Shown in pieces: positions 36,176 through 46,454 of a stretch of 64,000 bases of DNA. Both the position numbers and the translations under genes were made by a program. Within the stretch, counting starts at the first letter, position 1. The number at the start of each line of letters is the position of its first letter. Under the pieces are notes generated by a model. The model did not search any database. It saw only the letters and a program-made list of their open reading frames with translations, and was not told the origin of the DNA. The DNA comes from Pseudomonas asturiensis (lineage in GTDB: Bacteria; Pseudomonadota; Gammaproteobacteria; Pseudomonadales; Pseudomonadaceae), in NCBI RefSeq assembly GCF_900143095.1, contig NZ_FRDA01000003.1, forward strand, positions 372,001-436,000, given 5' to 3'.

Positions 36176-36852
36176 TGTCACGCGAGCAAGATGATCTGTT
36201 ACGTCGCGGGATCGGGATGACCTCGCAGCGTACTCGCGAGCGCTTGATTCAACGCTTGTATGAAGAGGGCATCACCAACGCCCGCGTCCTGGATGTGATT
36301 CGCAAGACACCTCGGCATCTGTTCGTGGACGAAGCACTGGCACACCGTGCTTATGAAGACACGGCGTTGCCGATAGGCCACAACCAGACGATTTCCCAGC
36401 CCTACATGGTCGCGCGTATGAGCGAGCTGCTGCTGGCGGCCGGTCCGCTGGACAAGGTCATGGAGATCGGTACGGGGTCCGGCTACCAGACAGCGGTGTT
36501 GTCGCAGCTTGTGGAACGGGTTTTCTCGGTCGAGCGCATCAAGGTGCTGCAGGACCGGGCCAAGGAGCGTCTGGTTGAGCTCAACCTGCGCAATGTGGTG
36601 TTTCGCTGGGGAGATGGCTGGGAGGGCTGGCCAGCACTGGCGCCTTACAACGGCATCATCGTGACGGCAGTGGCGACGGACGTGCCCCAAGCGCTGCTCG
36701 ATCAACTGGCACCTGGCGGCCGACTGGTCATACCGGTCGGTTCGGGCGAGGTCCAGCAATTGATGCTGATCATTCGCGAGGAGAACGGGTTCTCCCGGCA
36801 TGTTCTGGGTGCCGTACGATTCGTACCGTTGTTGAACGGCCCCATTGCGTGA
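36175..36852 (+). CDS. pcm: Protein-L-isoaspartate O-methyltransferase
   Basis: A 225-aa SAM-dependent enzyme that starts repair of isoaspartyl residues in aged proteins. The SAM motif I is [15 protein letters not shown] (about residues 96-110). The first ATG couples it to surE; an internal ATG at residue 15 (MTSQRTRE) would match shorter homologues and is possible. Confidence 0.97.
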   Translation: MSREQDDLLRRGIGMTSQRTRERLIQRLYEEGITNARVLDVIRKTPRHLFVDEALAHRAYEDTALPIGHNQTISQPYMVARMSELLLAAGPLDKVMEIGTGSGYQTAVLSQLVERVFSVERIKVLQDRAKERLVELNLRNVVFRWGDGWEGWPALAPYNGIIVTAVATDVPQALLDQLAPGGRLVIPVGSGEVQQLMLIIREENGFSRHVLGAVRFVPLLNGPIA

Positions 36853-37052
36853 ATGACGACCGTTGCGAGTGAATTCTGACGCGTGGCGCCGGTCTACAGC
36901 CGTCTGTTCATGATAACGATGGCAAAATTGCATCGATTCTTTGCCGGATCTGCACGCCATAAGGTTTTGACGCAGTTAAGTACTGGTTGCCCGCCGCACT
37001 TGCGGCACAATAGGCATCTTTTGAATTCAGTCACCAGTAAAGGGAGTGGCGG

Positions 37053-37919
37053 GTGAGTCACACAGTCATTCAGCAGCTCAGGTCTTCAAGAAGTTATCAG
37101 CGTCTGTTGATTGGCATTGCTCTCAGTGTCCTCTTGGTCGGCTGTTCCAGTTCGCCTTCGGGCGGCGTTCGCGTTGTCGATCGTAACGGCAACTCCGTGC
37201 CTCAACGTCCGGCAGTCACGACGGGCCAGTATGTGGTCAAACGCGGAGATACACTTTTTTCAATCGCGTTTCGTTATGGCTGGGACTGGAAGGCGCTGGC
37301 CGCCCGTAACCAGATCCCGGAGCCGTTTACCATCAAACCCGGTCAGACCATTCGCTTTGACGGACGCTCTTCTTCAACGCAGGGTATAGCGTCCGCACCT
37401 GATGCGGGTCGCCCGGTCACCAGCACCTCCACCACGACCAGTAGTTCAGGCTCGGTAAAAACCACGGTGATTTCCAAGCCGGTCGCGGTCGTACCTGTTG
37501 TCATACCGCCTTCGGCAACCACTGCAACGGGCCCGGCGGGCAAGTCTCCGAGCGGGTGGACCTGGCCTTCGAGTGGCATATTGATAGGAAAATTTTCTTC
37601 AAACGGTAGTTTGAATAAAGGAATTGATATCGCCGGTGATTTGGGACAGCCTGTTTTGGCAGCGTCTGATGGTTCGGTCGTTTACGCCGGAAGTGGATTA
37701 CGGGGCTACGGCGAATTGATCATCATCAAACACAGCGATACCTACGTCAGTGCCTACGGTCATAACCGCAGGCTCTTGGTTCGGGAAGGGCAGCAAGTCA
37801 AGGCAGGGCAGACGATTGCCGAAATGGGGTCAACAGGAACTGACCGGGTGAAACTGCATTTTGAGATTCGCCGTCAAGGAAAGCCTGTAGATCCGCTCGG
37901 ATTCTTGCCACGCCGTTGA
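37053..37919 (+). CDS. nlpD: NlpD-type LysM/LytM lipoprotein, amidase activator
   Basis: A 288-aa lipoprotein with GTG start (Shine-Dalgarno GGGAG) and lipobox LVGC at about residues 30-33. A LysM peptidoglycan-binding domain (YVVKRGDTLFSIAFRYGWD to about residue 107) is followed by a Ser/Thr-rich linker and a LytM/M23 domain. The zinc motifs are degenerate: the HxxxD position reads NKGID and the HxH position reads KLH. It is therefore predicted to activate the amidase AmiC at division rather than cut peptidoglycan. In related bacteria rpoS promoters lie inside this gene. Confidence 0.95.
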   Translation: MSHTVIQQLRSSRSYQRLLIGIALSVLLVGCSSSPSGGVRVVDRNGNSVPQRPAVTTGQYVVKRGDTLFSIAFRYGWDWKALAARNQIPEPFTIKPGQTIRFDGRSSSTQGIASAPDAGRPVTSTSTTTSSSGSVKTTVISKPVAVVPVVIPPSATTATGPAGKSPSGWTWPSSGILIGKFSSNGSLNKGIDIAGDLGQPVLAASDGSVVYAGSGLRGYGELIIIKHSDTYVSAYGHNRRLLVREGQQVKAGQTIAEMGSTGTDRVKLHFEIRRQGKPVDPLGFLPRR

Positions 37920-38022
37920 GTGTTGTCGGCCTGTTCCTGGCGCAGAAGGAACAGGCTCAAGCGTTGCCACGGAAATAGGCGTCGCTGGAGCTTGAGGTCG
38001 AACTCACCAAAGGACTATAACA

Positions 38023-39036
38023 ATGGCTCTTAGCAACGAAGCGCCGGAGTTTGACATCGATGATGACGTGCTCCTCATGGAAGCTGGCATTGTCCTTGAG
38101 GAATCGCCGAACGAGAAGCAGCCGTCTACTGCCGCCTCGGGTCGTGCGAAGGCGAAGCCGTCTACATCATCGCTCAAACAACACAAATATATTGATTACA
38201 CTCGGGCGCTCGACGCTACCCAGTTGTATCTCAATGAAATAGGTTTCTCTCCCCTGCTGTCTCCGGAAGAAGAAGTCCACTTTGCACGCTTGTCGCAACG
38301 TGGTGATCCGGCTGGGCGCAAACGCATGATTGAGAGCAATCTGCGGCTGGTGGTCAAGATCGCCAGGCGCTACGTCAATCGTGGGCTGTCATTGCTGGAC
38401 CTGATCGAAGAAGGCAATCTGGGTCTTATCCGGGCTGTAGAGAAGTTCGATCCAGAGCGCGGTTTCCGCTTCTCGACCTACGCCACCTGGTGGATTCGTC
38501 AGACCATCGAGCGGGCAATCATGAATCAGACCCGGACCATCCGGTTGCCGATTCATGTGGTCAAAGAGCTTAACGTATATCTGCGTGCCGCCCGGGAGCT
38601 GACCCAAAAGCTCGACCACGAACCATCCCCTGAAGAAATCGCCAATCTGCTGGAAAAACCGGTGGGCGAGGTCAAGCGCATGCTTGGGCTCAATGAGCGT
38701 GTATCTTCCGTTGATGTCTCGCTGGGACCAGACTCGGACAAGACTCTGCTCGATACGCTTACGGACGACCGTCCTACAGATCCCTGTGAGCTTCTGCAGG
38801 ATGTCGATCTTTCACAGAGTATCGATCTCTGGCTGTCCGAGCTGACCGAAAAGCAGCGTGAGGTTGTCATACGCCGCTTCGGCCTTCGAGGTCATGAAAG
38901 CAGTACCCTTGAAGATGTAGGCCTGGAAATTGGTCTCACGCGCGAGCGTGTACGGCAGATTCAGGTTGAGGGCCTCAAGCGCCTTCGTGAGATCCTCGAA
39001 AAAAATGGTCTTTCGAGCGAGTCGCTGTTCCAGTAA
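38023..39036 (+). CDS. rpoS: RNA polymerase sigma factor RpoS
   Basis: A 337-aa stationary-phase and general stress sigma factor of the sigma-70 family. It has region 1.2 ([19 protein letters not shown]), region 2 ([35 protein letters not shown]), region 3 and region 4 with the helix-turn-helix [19 protein letters not shown]. It begins [10 protein letters not shown] after AAAGGAC. In Pseudomonas its level is tied to the Gac/Rsm pathway, whose RNA rsmZ is the next transcript. Confidence 0.99.
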   Translation: MALSNEAPEFDIDDDVLLMEAGIVLEESPNEKQPSTAASGRAKAKPSTSSLKQHKYIDYTRALDATQLYLNEIGFSPLLSPEEEVHFARLSQRGDPAGRKRMIESNLRLVVKIARRYVNRGLSLLDLIEEGNLGLIRAVEKFDPERGFRFSTYATWWIRQTIERAIMNQTRTIRLPIHVVKELNVYLRAARELTQKLDHEPSPEEIANLLEKPVGEVKRMLGLNERVSSVDVSLGPDSDKTLLDTLTDDRPTDPCELLQDVDLSQSIDLWLSELTEKQREVVIRRFGLRGHESSTLEDVGLEIGLTRERVRQIQVEGLKRLREILEKNGLSSESLFQ

Positions 39037-39052
39037 CCCATCCCCGCGTCAT

Positions 39053-39091
39053 AAAAAGCCGATATGAATTCCACATTCATATCGGCTTTTT
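39053..39091 (+). terminator. rpoS terminator
   Basis: AAAAAGCCGATATGAAT and ATTCATATCGGCTTTTT form a long near-perfect stem ending in five T, 16 bp after the rpoS stop. Confidence 0.95.
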
Positions 39092-39201
39092 ATATGGCTT
39101 TCGTCATTTCACTGCCATTCCTTCACATCGACAGTGCCTGCGGGCGTCGGCATGGCCTCGACTGCGCAGGCCAAAGTGCTGAGGTCAGAGCACTAATATC
39201 A

Positions 39202-39219
39202 TGTAGGCAATTGCGTACG
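39202..39219 (+). promoter_or_regulatory. Putative GacA upstream activating site for rsmZ
   Basis: TGTAGG-CAATTG-CGTACG resembles the GacA site TGTAAG-N6-CTTACA (5/6 in the left half, 4/6 in the right). It lies about 185 bp before the predicted rsmZ start, matching the distant UAS known for rsmZ in Pseudomonas. The A/T-rich stretch between (about 39255-39350) is where an MvaT-like protein could bind. Confidence 0.6.
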
Positions 39220-39356
39220 CAGCCTGTAGGCGATCAAGGTTTTCCAGGTACGATTAAATGCACATACAGGTCCTCATAGCATCCAAGTACCTGATTTCGT
39301 TTTGCTTTTTTATCAGTATTCGCTGCGATCGGAAATATTTTGGCGCGCTTGCCCTG

Positions 39357-39384
39357 TTGTTTCTGCGCGTCAAACCACTAGTAT
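39357..39384 (+). promoter_or_regulatory. Predicted rsmZ promoter
   Basis: -35 TTGTTT (39357-39362) and -10 TAGTAT (39379-39384), spacer 16 bp, placing the transcription start near 39391. Confidence 0.5.
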
Positions 39385-39390
39385 CGAACC

Positions 39391-39521
39391 CGTACCAACG
39401 GACCGGCACACGCTTTCAAGGATGAAGGTCGAGGACATCGCGGGAGGCGATTCATCAGGATGATGAAAAGGGATTACAGGGATTAGGGAAAAAACGTGGG
39501 CGGGTCAAACCGCCCCTTTTT
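39391..39521 (+). ncRNA. rsmZ: RsmZ small regulatory RNA
   Basis: An RNA of about 130 nt containing eight GGA motifs. Three sit in hairpin loops: CTTTCA-AGGA-TGAAGG (39413-39428), ATCGC-GGGAG-GCGAT (39437-39451) and TTCATC-AGGAT-GATGAA (39451-39467). It ends in a terminator stem GGGCGG/CCGCCC with a run of T. This GGA-loop architecture and the location between rpoS and fdxA identify rsmZ, which titrates the translational repressors RsmA/CsrA under GacS/GacA control. The exact 5' end is inferred. Confidence 0.93.
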
Positions 39522-39548
39522 ACATCAGGATCATCGGATTCTGATAAA

Positions 39549-39578
39549 CAAAAAAGGCCCTCAAGAGGGCCTTTTTTG
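39549..39578. terminator. Bidirectional terminator between rsmZ and fdxA
   Basis: AAAAAAGGCCCTC and GAGGGCCTTTTTT form a stem with A- and T-tracts on both sides. It ends fdxA on the minus strand and backs up the rsmZ terminator. Confidence 0.9.
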
Positions 39579-39589
39579 TTGTCTGGAGT

Positions 39590-39913
39590 CTAGCGTTCCA
39601 GATGTTCAATCTTGTCTTTCGTGCCGTCCCAGTCTGCTGCATCCGGCAACGCGTCTTTCTTCTCTGTGATATTCGGCCACTTCTCGGCAAGCTCTGCGTT
39701 CAGCTCGATGAAATTTTCCATACCGGCCGGAATCTCGTCTTCAGAGAAAATCGCCTGTGCAGGGCATTCAGGCTCACAGAGAGCACAGTCGATGCACTCG
39801 TCCGGGTGAATCACCAGGAAGTTCGGTCCCTCGTAGAAGCAGTCCACCGGACAGACTTCCACACAGTCGGTGTACTTGCACTTGATGCAGTTGTCGGTGA
39901 CGACGAAGGTCAT
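39590..39913 (-). CDS. fdxA: Seven-iron ferredoxin FdxA
   Basis: A 107-aa ferredoxin with Cys at 9, 12, 17, 21, 25 and at 40, 43, 46, 50. The first group has the spacing of a 3Fe-4S/4Fe-4S protein of the Azotobacter FdI type rather than a plain 2[4Fe-4S] ferredoxin. It is an electron carrier of uncertain partner. In Pseudomonas it consistently lies between rsmZ and mutS, convergent with rpoS. Confidence 0.97.
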   Translation of the reverse strand: MTFVVTDNCIKCKYTDCVEVCPVDCFYEGPNFLVIHPDECIDCALCEPECPAQAIFSEDEIPAGMENFIELNAELAEKWPNITEKKDALPDAADWDGTKDKIEHLER

Positions 39914-40147
39914 TTCTAATTCTCTCCTCAGGCGGCTGCGGCAGAGCCCTTCCAGACAGGGTTGCCAGGTTCGGGACGGTTCCCGGCCCTATGAAAACAC
40001 GTGCTTTTGATGAGGGCCCTGCTGCATCGCATGCCACTCACCCTTGGTTCGCTGCGTCTTCACGCGGCTTGAACGGCTGCTCAGCCAGGCTAAAAGCTGA
40101 GCGCATCCCAGACCGCGCGGGATTCTAACAGCATGTAACGGCTCGCG

Positions 40148-42727
40148 TCACAGTCGAGTTTGCAATGTATATAGCAAATCAAGCGCCTGACGCGGGGTGA
40201 GGTCGTCGACCTTGACCTTCGACAGTTCCTCAAGGACCGGGTGAGGCAGGCTGGCGAACAGATCGCTTTGCATGGGTGCCGCTGGCTTGCCCGGTTTGGC
40301 GCGGGGTTGCTCATGGGGCAGGCTGGTGGTCTCCAGACGTTGTAAGTGCTCCTTGGCGCGCGTGATGACTTTGCCTGGAACCCCGGCCAACTGTGCGACA
40401 GCCAGACCATAGCTCTGGCTGGCAGGCCCTGGGAGGACACGGTGCAGGAACACGATCCGTTCGTTGTGTTCGGTGGCATTCAAATGCACGTTGCTGACCA
40501 GTGGCTCGCTTTCCGGCAGAACGGTCAACTCGAAGTAGTGTGTGGCGAACAAGGTGTAGGCCCGCAACTGGGCGAGGCATTCTGCCGCAGCCCAGGCCAG
40601 CGACAGACCATCGAAGGTACTGGTGCCGCGACCCACTTCATCCATTAGAACCAGACTACGGTCGGTCGCGTTATGCAGAATGTTGGCCGTCTCGCTCATT
40701 TCCACCATGAACGTCGAGCGTCCACCTGCCAGGTCATCACTGGAGCCGATCCGCGTGAATATCCGGTCGACCAGCGACAGTTCACACTGGGCGGCAGGCA
40801 CGAAGCTGCCGATGTGAGCGAGCAGGACGATCAAGGCGGTCTGACGCATGTAGGTCGATTTACCGCCCATGTTCGGGCCGGTGATGACCAGCATGCGCGT
40901 GCTGTCATCCAGCGCCAGGTCATTGGCCACGAAGGGTGTCGACAGTACCTGTTCCACCACCGGGTGACGGCCTTGCTCGATGCGCATGCAAGGCTCTGCC
41001 ACAAAGCGCGGGCAGTTGAGGTCCAGGTTGAGCGCGCGCTCGGCCAGGTTGCTCAGTACATCCAGTTCAGCCAATGCCGCTGCCGTGTCCTGCAGCGGCG
41101 CAAGATGGCCGATCAGGTCTTCAAGCAAGGCCTCGTAGAGCATCTTTTCCCGAGCCAGTGCACGGCTTTTGGCAGACAACGCCTTGTCTTCGAACTCCTT
41201 GAGTTCCGGGGTGATGAAGCGTTCGGCACCCTTGAGGGTCTGACGGCGAATGTAGTCGGCTGGCGCCTGTTCAGCCTGCTTGCTCGGCAGTTCGATGAAA
41301 TAACCGTGAACGCGGTTGTAGCCGACTTTCAGGTTGGCCAGGCCGGTTCGGGCCTTCTCGCGCGCCTCCAGATCAATCAGGAACTGGCCGGCGTTTTCGC
41401 TCAACGATTGCAGCTCGTCCAGCTCGGCGTCGTAACCGGTCTTCAGAACGCCGCCGTCGCGGATCACTGCAGGTGGGTTGTCGATGATTGCTCGTTGCAG
41501 CAGGTCGGCCAGTTCAGGATAGGTGCTGGCAGTACGCGCCAGTTGTTGCAAATGGGGCGCTTCCAGTTCGCTCATCGCCAGTTGCAGTTCGGGAAGGGCG
41601 CTCAACGCATCACGCAGGCGTGCAAGGTCGCGCGGGCGTGCGTTACGCAGGCCGATCCGCGCGAGGATCCGCTCGATGTCGCCGATTTCTTTCAGTTGCG
41701 GCTGCAGGTTCTCGAAGCGATAGCGTTCCAGAAAGCAGGTGATCGAAGTCTGACGCGCCTGCAGAATGCTCAGGTCGCGTAGCGGGCGATTCAGCCAGCG
41801 GGTCAGCAGGCGCGTGCCCATTGCTGTCTGGCAGCGGTCCATCACCGATTGCAGGGTGTTATCGCGGCCACCGGACAGGTTGGTGTCCAGCTCAAGGTTA
41901 CGGCGGCTGGCGCCGTCCAGGATCACGGTATCGTCCAGGCGCTCATGGCGCAGGCTGCGCAAGTGCGGCAGGGCGGTGCGCTGGGTTTCCTTGGCGTAGC
42001 TGAGCAGGCAGCCTGCTGCACCAATCGCAAGGGTGAGCATTTCGCAGCCAAAGCCCTTCAGGTCCTGGGTCGCAAACTGCTGACACAGACTTTTATGCGC
42101 AGAGTCGCGCTCAAAATCCCAGGGTGCCCGGCGACGTGAGCCGCGACGTTTTTCGGCCGGCAAGCCCTGAGGCCAGTCATCCGGGATCAACAGCTCGACC
42201 GGGTTGATGCGCTCAAGCTCAGCCAGCAGGTTTTCCCAACCCTTGATTTCCAGCACGCTGAAGTTGCCGCTGGTGATATCCAGCACGGCCAGTCCGAACA
42301 GCCGTTCGTCCCCAAGGACTGCTGCGATCAGGTTATCACGACGCTCGTCGAGCAGCGCTTCATCGCTGATGGTGCCAGGCGTGATGATGCGCACGACCTG
42401 ACGATCAACCGGCCCTTTGCTGGTGGCCGGGTCGCCGATCTGCTCGCAGATCACCACTGACTCGCCCAGCTTGACCAGTTTGGCGAGATAGCCTTCGGCC
42501 GCATGGTAAGGAATCCCGCACATGGGGATGCTCTGGCCTGCCGACTGGCCGCGCGCCGTGAGCGTAATATCCAGCAACTTGGCGGCCTTTTTGGCGTCTT
42601 CATAGAAGATTTCGTAAAAGTCGCCCATGCGATAGAACATCAACTGATCCAGATGCTGATTCTTCAGCTTCCAGTACTGTTGCATCATGGGCGTATGTGC
42701 GGAGAGGTCGGAAATTGCTTTATTCAT
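40148..42727 (-). CDS. mutS: DNA mismatch repair protein MutS
   Basis: An 859-aa MutS. The mismatch-reading Phe37-x-Glu39 is in MGDFYEIF; the Walker A is GPNMGGKST and the Walker B/signature region is [17 protein letters not shown]. The ATG at 42727 is used because it gives [19 protein letters not shown]; the frame is open for 40 codons further but these do not resemble the family. It recognises mispairs and recruits MutL. mutS loss is a common cause of mutator phenotypes in Pseudomonas. Confidence 0.98.
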   Translation of the reverse strand: MNKAISDLSAHTPMMQQYWKLKNQHLDQLMFYRMGDFYEIFYEDAKKAAKLLDITLTARGQSAGQSIPMCGIPYHAAEGYLAKLVKLGESVVICEQIGDPATSKGPVDRQVVRIITPGTISDEALLDERRDNLIAAVLGDERLFGLAVLDITSGNFSVLEIKGWENLLAELERINPVELLIPDDWPQGLPAEKRRGSRRRAPWDFERDSAHKSLCQQFATQDLKGFGCEMLTLAIGAAGCLLSYAKETQRTALPHLRSLRHERLDDTVILDGASRRNLELDTNLSGGRDNTLQSVMDRCQTAMGTRLLTRWLNRPLRDLSILQARQTSITCFLERYRFENLQPQLKEIGDIERILARIGLRNARPRDLARLRDALSALPELQLAMSELEAPHLQQLARTASTYPELADLLQRAIIDNPPAVIRDGGVLKTGYDAELDELQSLSENAGQFLIDLEAREKARTGLANLKVGYNRVHGYFIELPSKQAEQAPADYIRRQTLKGAERFITPELKEFEDKALSAKSRALAREKMLYEALLEDLIGHLAPLQDTAAALAELDVLSNLAERALNLDLNCPRFVAEPCMRIEQGRHPVVEQVLSTPFVANDLALDDSTRMLVITGPNMGGKSTYMRQTALIVLLAHIGSFVPAAQCELSLVDRIFTRIGSSDDLAGGRSTFMVEMSETANILHNATDRSLVLMDEVGRGTSTFDGLSLAWAAAECLAQLRAYTLFATHYFELTVLPESEPLVSNVHLNATEHNERIVFLHRVLPGPASQSYGLAVAQLAGVPGKVITRAKEHLQRLETTSLPHEQPRAKPGKPAAPMQSDLFASLPHPVLEELSKVKVDDLTPRQALDLLYTLQTRL

Positions 42728-42988
42728 CAGTAAGTTAGGCAAGTTCTTGAGAGGTGTGGAGCAAACTTCGGGGTGCGGCGTGTAATCCCTCTGTGTACCG
42801 AGGGATGTCTGCCGAGTGTTTGCGATGGGCGCAAGGTTATCACGCACGTTGCGCAGGCGCAGTTCCGGTGTGAAGGATGCCCAATCGTGACCTCGGGTTT
42901 CCGGACGGCCATGAGCGTCCGATTGCTGTATAGACTTGGGGCACGGTCATCGACTGTCGGTGTGCCGGATATGAAAAAGGACTTTTAT

Positions 42989-43120
42989 ATGGCGAACAAA
43001 CGAGCAAGGGATTCTGTCACCGGGCGTTTCATTCCTCTGGACGAGGCGAAGCGCAGGCCGCGAGAAACCATCGTCGAAACAGTCAGGAAGCCGGTCGCAA
43101 AACACACGCAGCCCGCTTGA
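42989..43120 (+). CDS. Small basic hypothetical protein (43 aa)
   Basis: A short frame, MANKRARDSVTGRFIPLDEA and on to KPVAKHTQPA, rich in Lys and Arg. An ATG six codons earlier (42971) is also possible; the purine-rich AAAAAGGAC just upstream of 42989 favours the shorter form. The ARDSxTGRF motif recalls short basic proteins I have seen annotated as hypothetical in other pseudomonads. Function is unknown; the high basicity suggests nucleic acid binding, which is only a guess. It sits alone between mutS (divergent) and cinA. Confidence 0.65.
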   Translation: MANKRARDSVTGRFIPLDEAKRRPRETIVETVRKPVAKHTQPA

Positions 43121-43201
43121 TCCGGCAAGCGGCTGCCGGTGCAGCCGTTTGCATTAAAGCGTAGGCTTTCATCCATCGTTGAGGTTTGACAGGAAAGTAC
43201 T

Positions 43202-43702
43202 GTGGACGAAATAACCCGGCTAGCCGCCTCGCTAGGCAAGTGTCTTCAAGCCATTGATGCGCAGGTGACCACTGCTGAATCCTGTACGGGAGGCGGCATC
43301 GCTGAAGCGATTACGCGCATCGGTGGCAGTTCTGGCTGGTTCGAGGCCGGTTATGTGACGTATTCCAATACCCAGAAGACGCGTCAACTGGATGTGCCCG
43401 AGGCCTTGTTCGCCTCTGTCGGCGCGGTCAGTCAGGAAGTGGTTGAAGCCATGACCCGAGGTGCACAGCTCAAAAGTGGCGCACGGTTCAGTGTAGCTGT
43501 CAGCGGCGTGGCAGGGCCGGGTGGCGGTTCCGTCGACAAGCCGGTAGGCACCGTGTGGGTATGCTGGGGCGACGGTGACGTCCTGGTCGCCACGCGCTAC
43601 GGGTTCGATGGCGACCGTGAGCAAGTACGCCGACAAACGGTAAAGGCCGCTCTAGAGGGGCTCATCGCACTCGCTTCTGGAGAAATGCCAAAACAGGGGT
43701 AG
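43202..43702 (+). CDS. pncC: CinA C-terminal domain protein, nicotinamide-nucleotide amidase
   Basis: A 166-aa protein corresponding to the C-terminal domain of CinA only. It has the signature TTAESCTGGGIAEAIT near residue 23 and SGVAGPGGGSVDKPVGTVW. This domain deamidates nicotinamide mononucleotide in the NAD salvage cycle (PncC). The start is GTG at 43202. Linkage to recA is very common; readthrough into recA occurs in other bacteria but is not shown here. Confidence 0.93.
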   Translation: MDEITRLAASLGKCLQAIDAQVTTAESCTGGGIAEAITRIGGSSGWFEAGYVTYSNTQKTRQLDVPEALFASVGAVSQEVVEAMTRGAQLKSGARFSVAVSGVAGPGGGSVDKPVGTVWVCWGDGDVLVATRYGFDGDREQVRRQTVKAALEGLIALASGEMPKQG

Positions 43703-43727
43703 GCGAGCGCCGATCCCTGTGGAATAA

Positions 43728-43747
43728 TACTGTCTACTTATACAGGT
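43728..43747 (+). promoter_or_regulatory. LexA (SOS) box upstream of recA
   Basis: TACTGTCTACTTATACAGGT fits the gamma-proteobacterial LexA consensus CTGT-N8-ACAG exactly in its core. It lies about 50 bp before the recA start, the expected operator position. Confidence 0.92.
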
Positions 43748-43795
43748 GTTGTGGCCATCAAGGCCCTAATTGAATTTGATTACGTGAGGACTTCA

Positions 43796-44860
43796 ATGGA
43801 CGACAACAAGAAGAAAGCCTTGGCTGCGGCCTTGGGTCAGATCGAGCGTCAATTCGGTAAAGGTGCCGTAATGCGCATGGGTGACCATGACCGCCAGGCG
43901 ATCCCTTCCATTTCCACCGGTTCGCTTGGCCTGGATATCGCGCTCGGGATCGGCGGTTTGCCAAAAGGCCGGATCGTTGAAATTTACGGTCCGGAATCTT
44001 CCGGTAAAACCACGCTGACACTGTCTGTCATCGCACAAGCCCAGAAAATGGGCGCAACGTGCGCGTTCGTCGATGCCGAGCACGCACTGGACCCTGAATA
44101 CGCGGGCAAGCTGGGCGTCAACGTCGACGACCTGCTGGTTTCGCAGCCCGACACGGGCGAGCAGGCACTGGAAATCACCGACATGCTGGTGCGTTCCAAC
44201 GCCATCGATGTGATCGTGGTCGACTCCGTTGCTGCTCTGGTTCCGAAAGCGGAAATCGAAGGCGAGATGGGCGACATGCACGTGGGCCTGCAGGCTCGTC
44301 TGATGTCGCAGGCCCTGCGCAAGATCACCGGTAACATCAAGAACGCCAACTGCCTGGTGATCTTCATCAACCAGATCCGCATGAAGATCGGTGTGATGTT
44401 CGGTAGCCCGGAAACCACTACCGGTGGTAACGCTCTTAAGTTCTACGCATCGGTACGTCTGGATATCCGTCGTACAGGCGCTGTGAAGGAAGGCGACGAA
44501 GTGGTCGGCAGCGAGACCCGCGTCAAGGTCGTGAAGAACAAGGTGGCTCCGCCATTCCGTCAGGCAGAGTTCCAGATCCTTTACGGCAAGGGCATCTACC
44601 TGAATGGCGAAATTATCGACCTGGCCGTGCTTCACGGTTTTGTCGAGAAGTCTGGTGCCTGGTACAGCTATCAGGGCAGCAAGATCGGTCAGGGTAAAGC
44701 CAACTCGGCCAAGTTCCTGGCGGATAACCCGGAAATCGGTAACGCCCTTGAGAAGCAGATTCGCGACAAGCTGTTGAAGCCAGGCGTCGACACCAAGGCT
44801 GTCGGTTCCCGCGAGCCAGCAGTGGCTGATGACATGGCTGAAGCAGACGCCGATATCTGA
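43796..44860 (+). CDS. recA: Recombinase RecA
   Basis: A 354-aa RecA with Walker A GPESSGKT at 65-72, Walker B in [13 protein letters not shown] and an acidic C-terminal tail. ATG 43796 ([20 protein letters not shown]) is the family start; an in-frame ATG lies 45 bases upstream, overlapping the regulatory region, and is rejected. It catalyses strand exchange and LexA self-cleavage. An SOS box precedes it and recX follows after 5 bp. Confidence 0.99.
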   Translation: MDDNKKKALAAALGQIERQFGKGAVMRMGDHDRQAIPSISTGSLGLDIALGIGGLPKGRIVEIYGPESSGKTTLTLSVIAQAQKMGATCAFVDAEHALDPEYAGKLGVNVDDLLVSQPDTGEQALEITDMLVRSNAIDVIVVDSVAALVPKAEIEGEMGDMHVGLQARLMSQALRKITGNIKNANCLVIFINQIRMKIGVMFGSPETTTGGNALKFYASVRLDIRRTGAVKEGDEVVGSETRVKVVKNKVAPPFRQAEFQILYGKGIYLNGEIIDLAVLHGFVEKSGAWYSYQGSKIGQGKANSAKFLADNPEIGNALEKQIRDKLLKPGVDTKAVGSREPAVADDMAEADADI

Positions 44861-44865
44861 TACTC

Positions 44866-45333
44866 ATGTCTGTCGTGCTTGATACACCCGTCGCCGTCAG
44901 GCGAACTGCAATGGACCTGCTCGCGCGACGCGAGCATGGTCGAGTCGAGCTGACGCGAAAATTGCGTCAGCGCGGCGCTTCCCCCGAGCACATCGAAGCC
45001 GAGCTTGATCGCCTGATCGAGGAAGGCCTGCTCTCTGAATCCCGCTATCTCGAAAGCTTCGTCTCTTATCGGTCTCGTTCCGGCTATGGTCCTGTGCGCA
45101 TACGTGAAGAGCTCAGCCAGCGGGGTTTGCAACGGTCTGATATCGAACAGGCGCTGAGAGAGTGCGGTGTGGATTGGCAAGAAAAGCTTCAGGAAACCTG
45201 GCAGCGAAAGTTTGCCGGAAGGATGCCTGCCGACGCGCGTGAGCGTGCTCAGCAGGGGCGTTTTCTGAACTATCGAGGGTACCCGCTGGACATGATCGGC
45301 CGCCTGTTGAGCGGCCGTGGCGGGGATGATTGA
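44866..45333 (+). CDS. recX: Regulatory protein RecX
   Basis: A 155-aa alpha-helical protein of the RecX family, built of repeated three-helix units (for example [19 protein letters not shown] and [15 protein letters not shown]). It limits RecA filament growth. It is 5 bp downstream of recA, so it should be co-expressed under LexA control. Confidence 0.95.
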   Translation: MSVVLDTPVAVRRTAMDLLARREHGRVELTRKLRQRGASPEHIEAELDRLIEEGLLSESRYLESFVSYRSRSGYGPVRIREELSQRGLQRSDIEQALRECGVDWQEKLQETWQRKFAGRMPADARERAQQGRFLNYRGYPLDMIGRLLSGRGGDD

Positions 45334-45335
45334 CG

Positions 45336-46454
45336 TCAGGCCTTCAACGGCTCACGTTCGTGAGTCGGCTGTTTTTCACCTGATGGTTTTGACCAGTTTT
45401 CCGGCAGGTTGATGTAGTCCACCAGCTCCCGAAGACGGCCCTGATTACGCCCGGTAAACGTAAATGCGAGCCGGGTCAGGTGGCTGAACTGGGCCTCGTC
45501 GTGTTCCTCGTCCTGATATTCATGCTGGTGAAAGTTTTCGCTCAAACACAGGTCGCCAAACGCTTCTTGCAGGTGCTCAAGTGCTTGCTGGCTAAGGGCG
45601 TGGTGCATGCGGATCACGAACGTGTTCTTCAGCCAGCGACTGGAGTGGAAGTTCGCGTAGAACCGGTTTATCTCTTCGACAGCCTCGTCAGCGCTGTACA
45701 CCAGGTGCATCAGCTTCATGTCGGCCGGAAGAATGTAATGATTGTCCGCCAGCTGGTTCTTGATGAAGTCCAGCGCACTTTGCCAGAAGCTGCCGCCCGG
45801 CGTATCCAGCAGCACGATGGGTACCAGGGGACTTTTACCGGTTTGAACCAGCGTCAGCACTTCCAGTGCTTCATCCAGTGTGCCAAAACCGCCTGGGCAT
45901 AACACCAGGGCATCGGCTTCTTTGACGAAGAACAACTTGCGCGTGAAGAAGAAGTGGAAGGGCAGCAGGTTTTCTGTGCCTTCTACCGTGGGATTGGCAT
46001 GTTGTTCAAAAGGCAGGGTGATATTGAAACCCAGGCTGTGATTCAGACCTGCTCCTGCGTGAGCTGCTGCCATGATGCCGCCGCCTGCGCCGGTGATCAC
46101 CATCATGTCGGACTGCGCCAGCTTTGCGCCCAACTCCGTAGCCTGCGCATAGAGCGGATGTTCCATGGGCGTTCGGGCCGAGCCGAATACGGTGACTTTG
46201 CGTCGCCCCTTGAATCGCTCAAGTGCTCTGAAGGCACTGTCCAGTTCGCGAAGGGTTTGCAGCGTTATCTTGGCGTTCCAGCGGTTGCTGTCATCCTGAG
46301 CCATGCGCAGAACGGTCAGTATCATGTCTCGGTAAAGCGCCAGATTAGGGCTGCCTGGGGCAACCTGATGGATGTGTTCTTCAATCTTGCCGGTCAGGTC
46401 CAGGCCATTGCTTTGAAAGTGTTGCGACAGAAGATCGTTAGGTACATACGGCAT
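45336..46454 (-). CDS. LOG-family nucleotide-binding protein
   Basis: A 372-aa protein with a Rossmann-like domain bearing GAGGGIM (122-128) and PGGFGTLDE (187-195), the signature of the LOG ("lysine decarboxylase"-like) family, whose studied members hydrolyse nucleoside 5'-monophosphates. It has additional N- and C-terminal regions of about 85 and 110 aa, so it is longer than cytokinin-activating LOGs and closer to the large PpnN-like forms. A strong Shine-Dalgarno (AGGAGGAG) precedes the ATG. It is convergent with recX, with 2 bp between stop codons. Confidence 0.85.
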   Translation of the reverse strand: MPYVPNDLLSQHFQSNGLDLTGKIEEHIHQVAPGSPNLALYRDMILTVLRMAQDDSNRWNAKITLQTLRELDSAFRALERFKGRRKVTVFGSARTPMEHPLYAQATELGAKLAQSDMMVITGAGGGIMAAAHAGAGLNHSLGFNITLPFEQHANPTVEGTENLLPFHFFFTRKLFFVKEADALVLCPGGFGTLDEALEVLTLVQTGKSPLVPIVLLDTPGGSFWQSALDFIKNQLADNHYILPADMKLMHLVYSADEAVEEINRFYANFHSSRWLKNTFVIRMHHALSQQALEHLQEAFGDLCLSENFHQHEYQDEEHDEAQFSHLTRLAFTFTGRNQGRLRELVDYINLPENWSKPSGEKQPTHEREPLKA

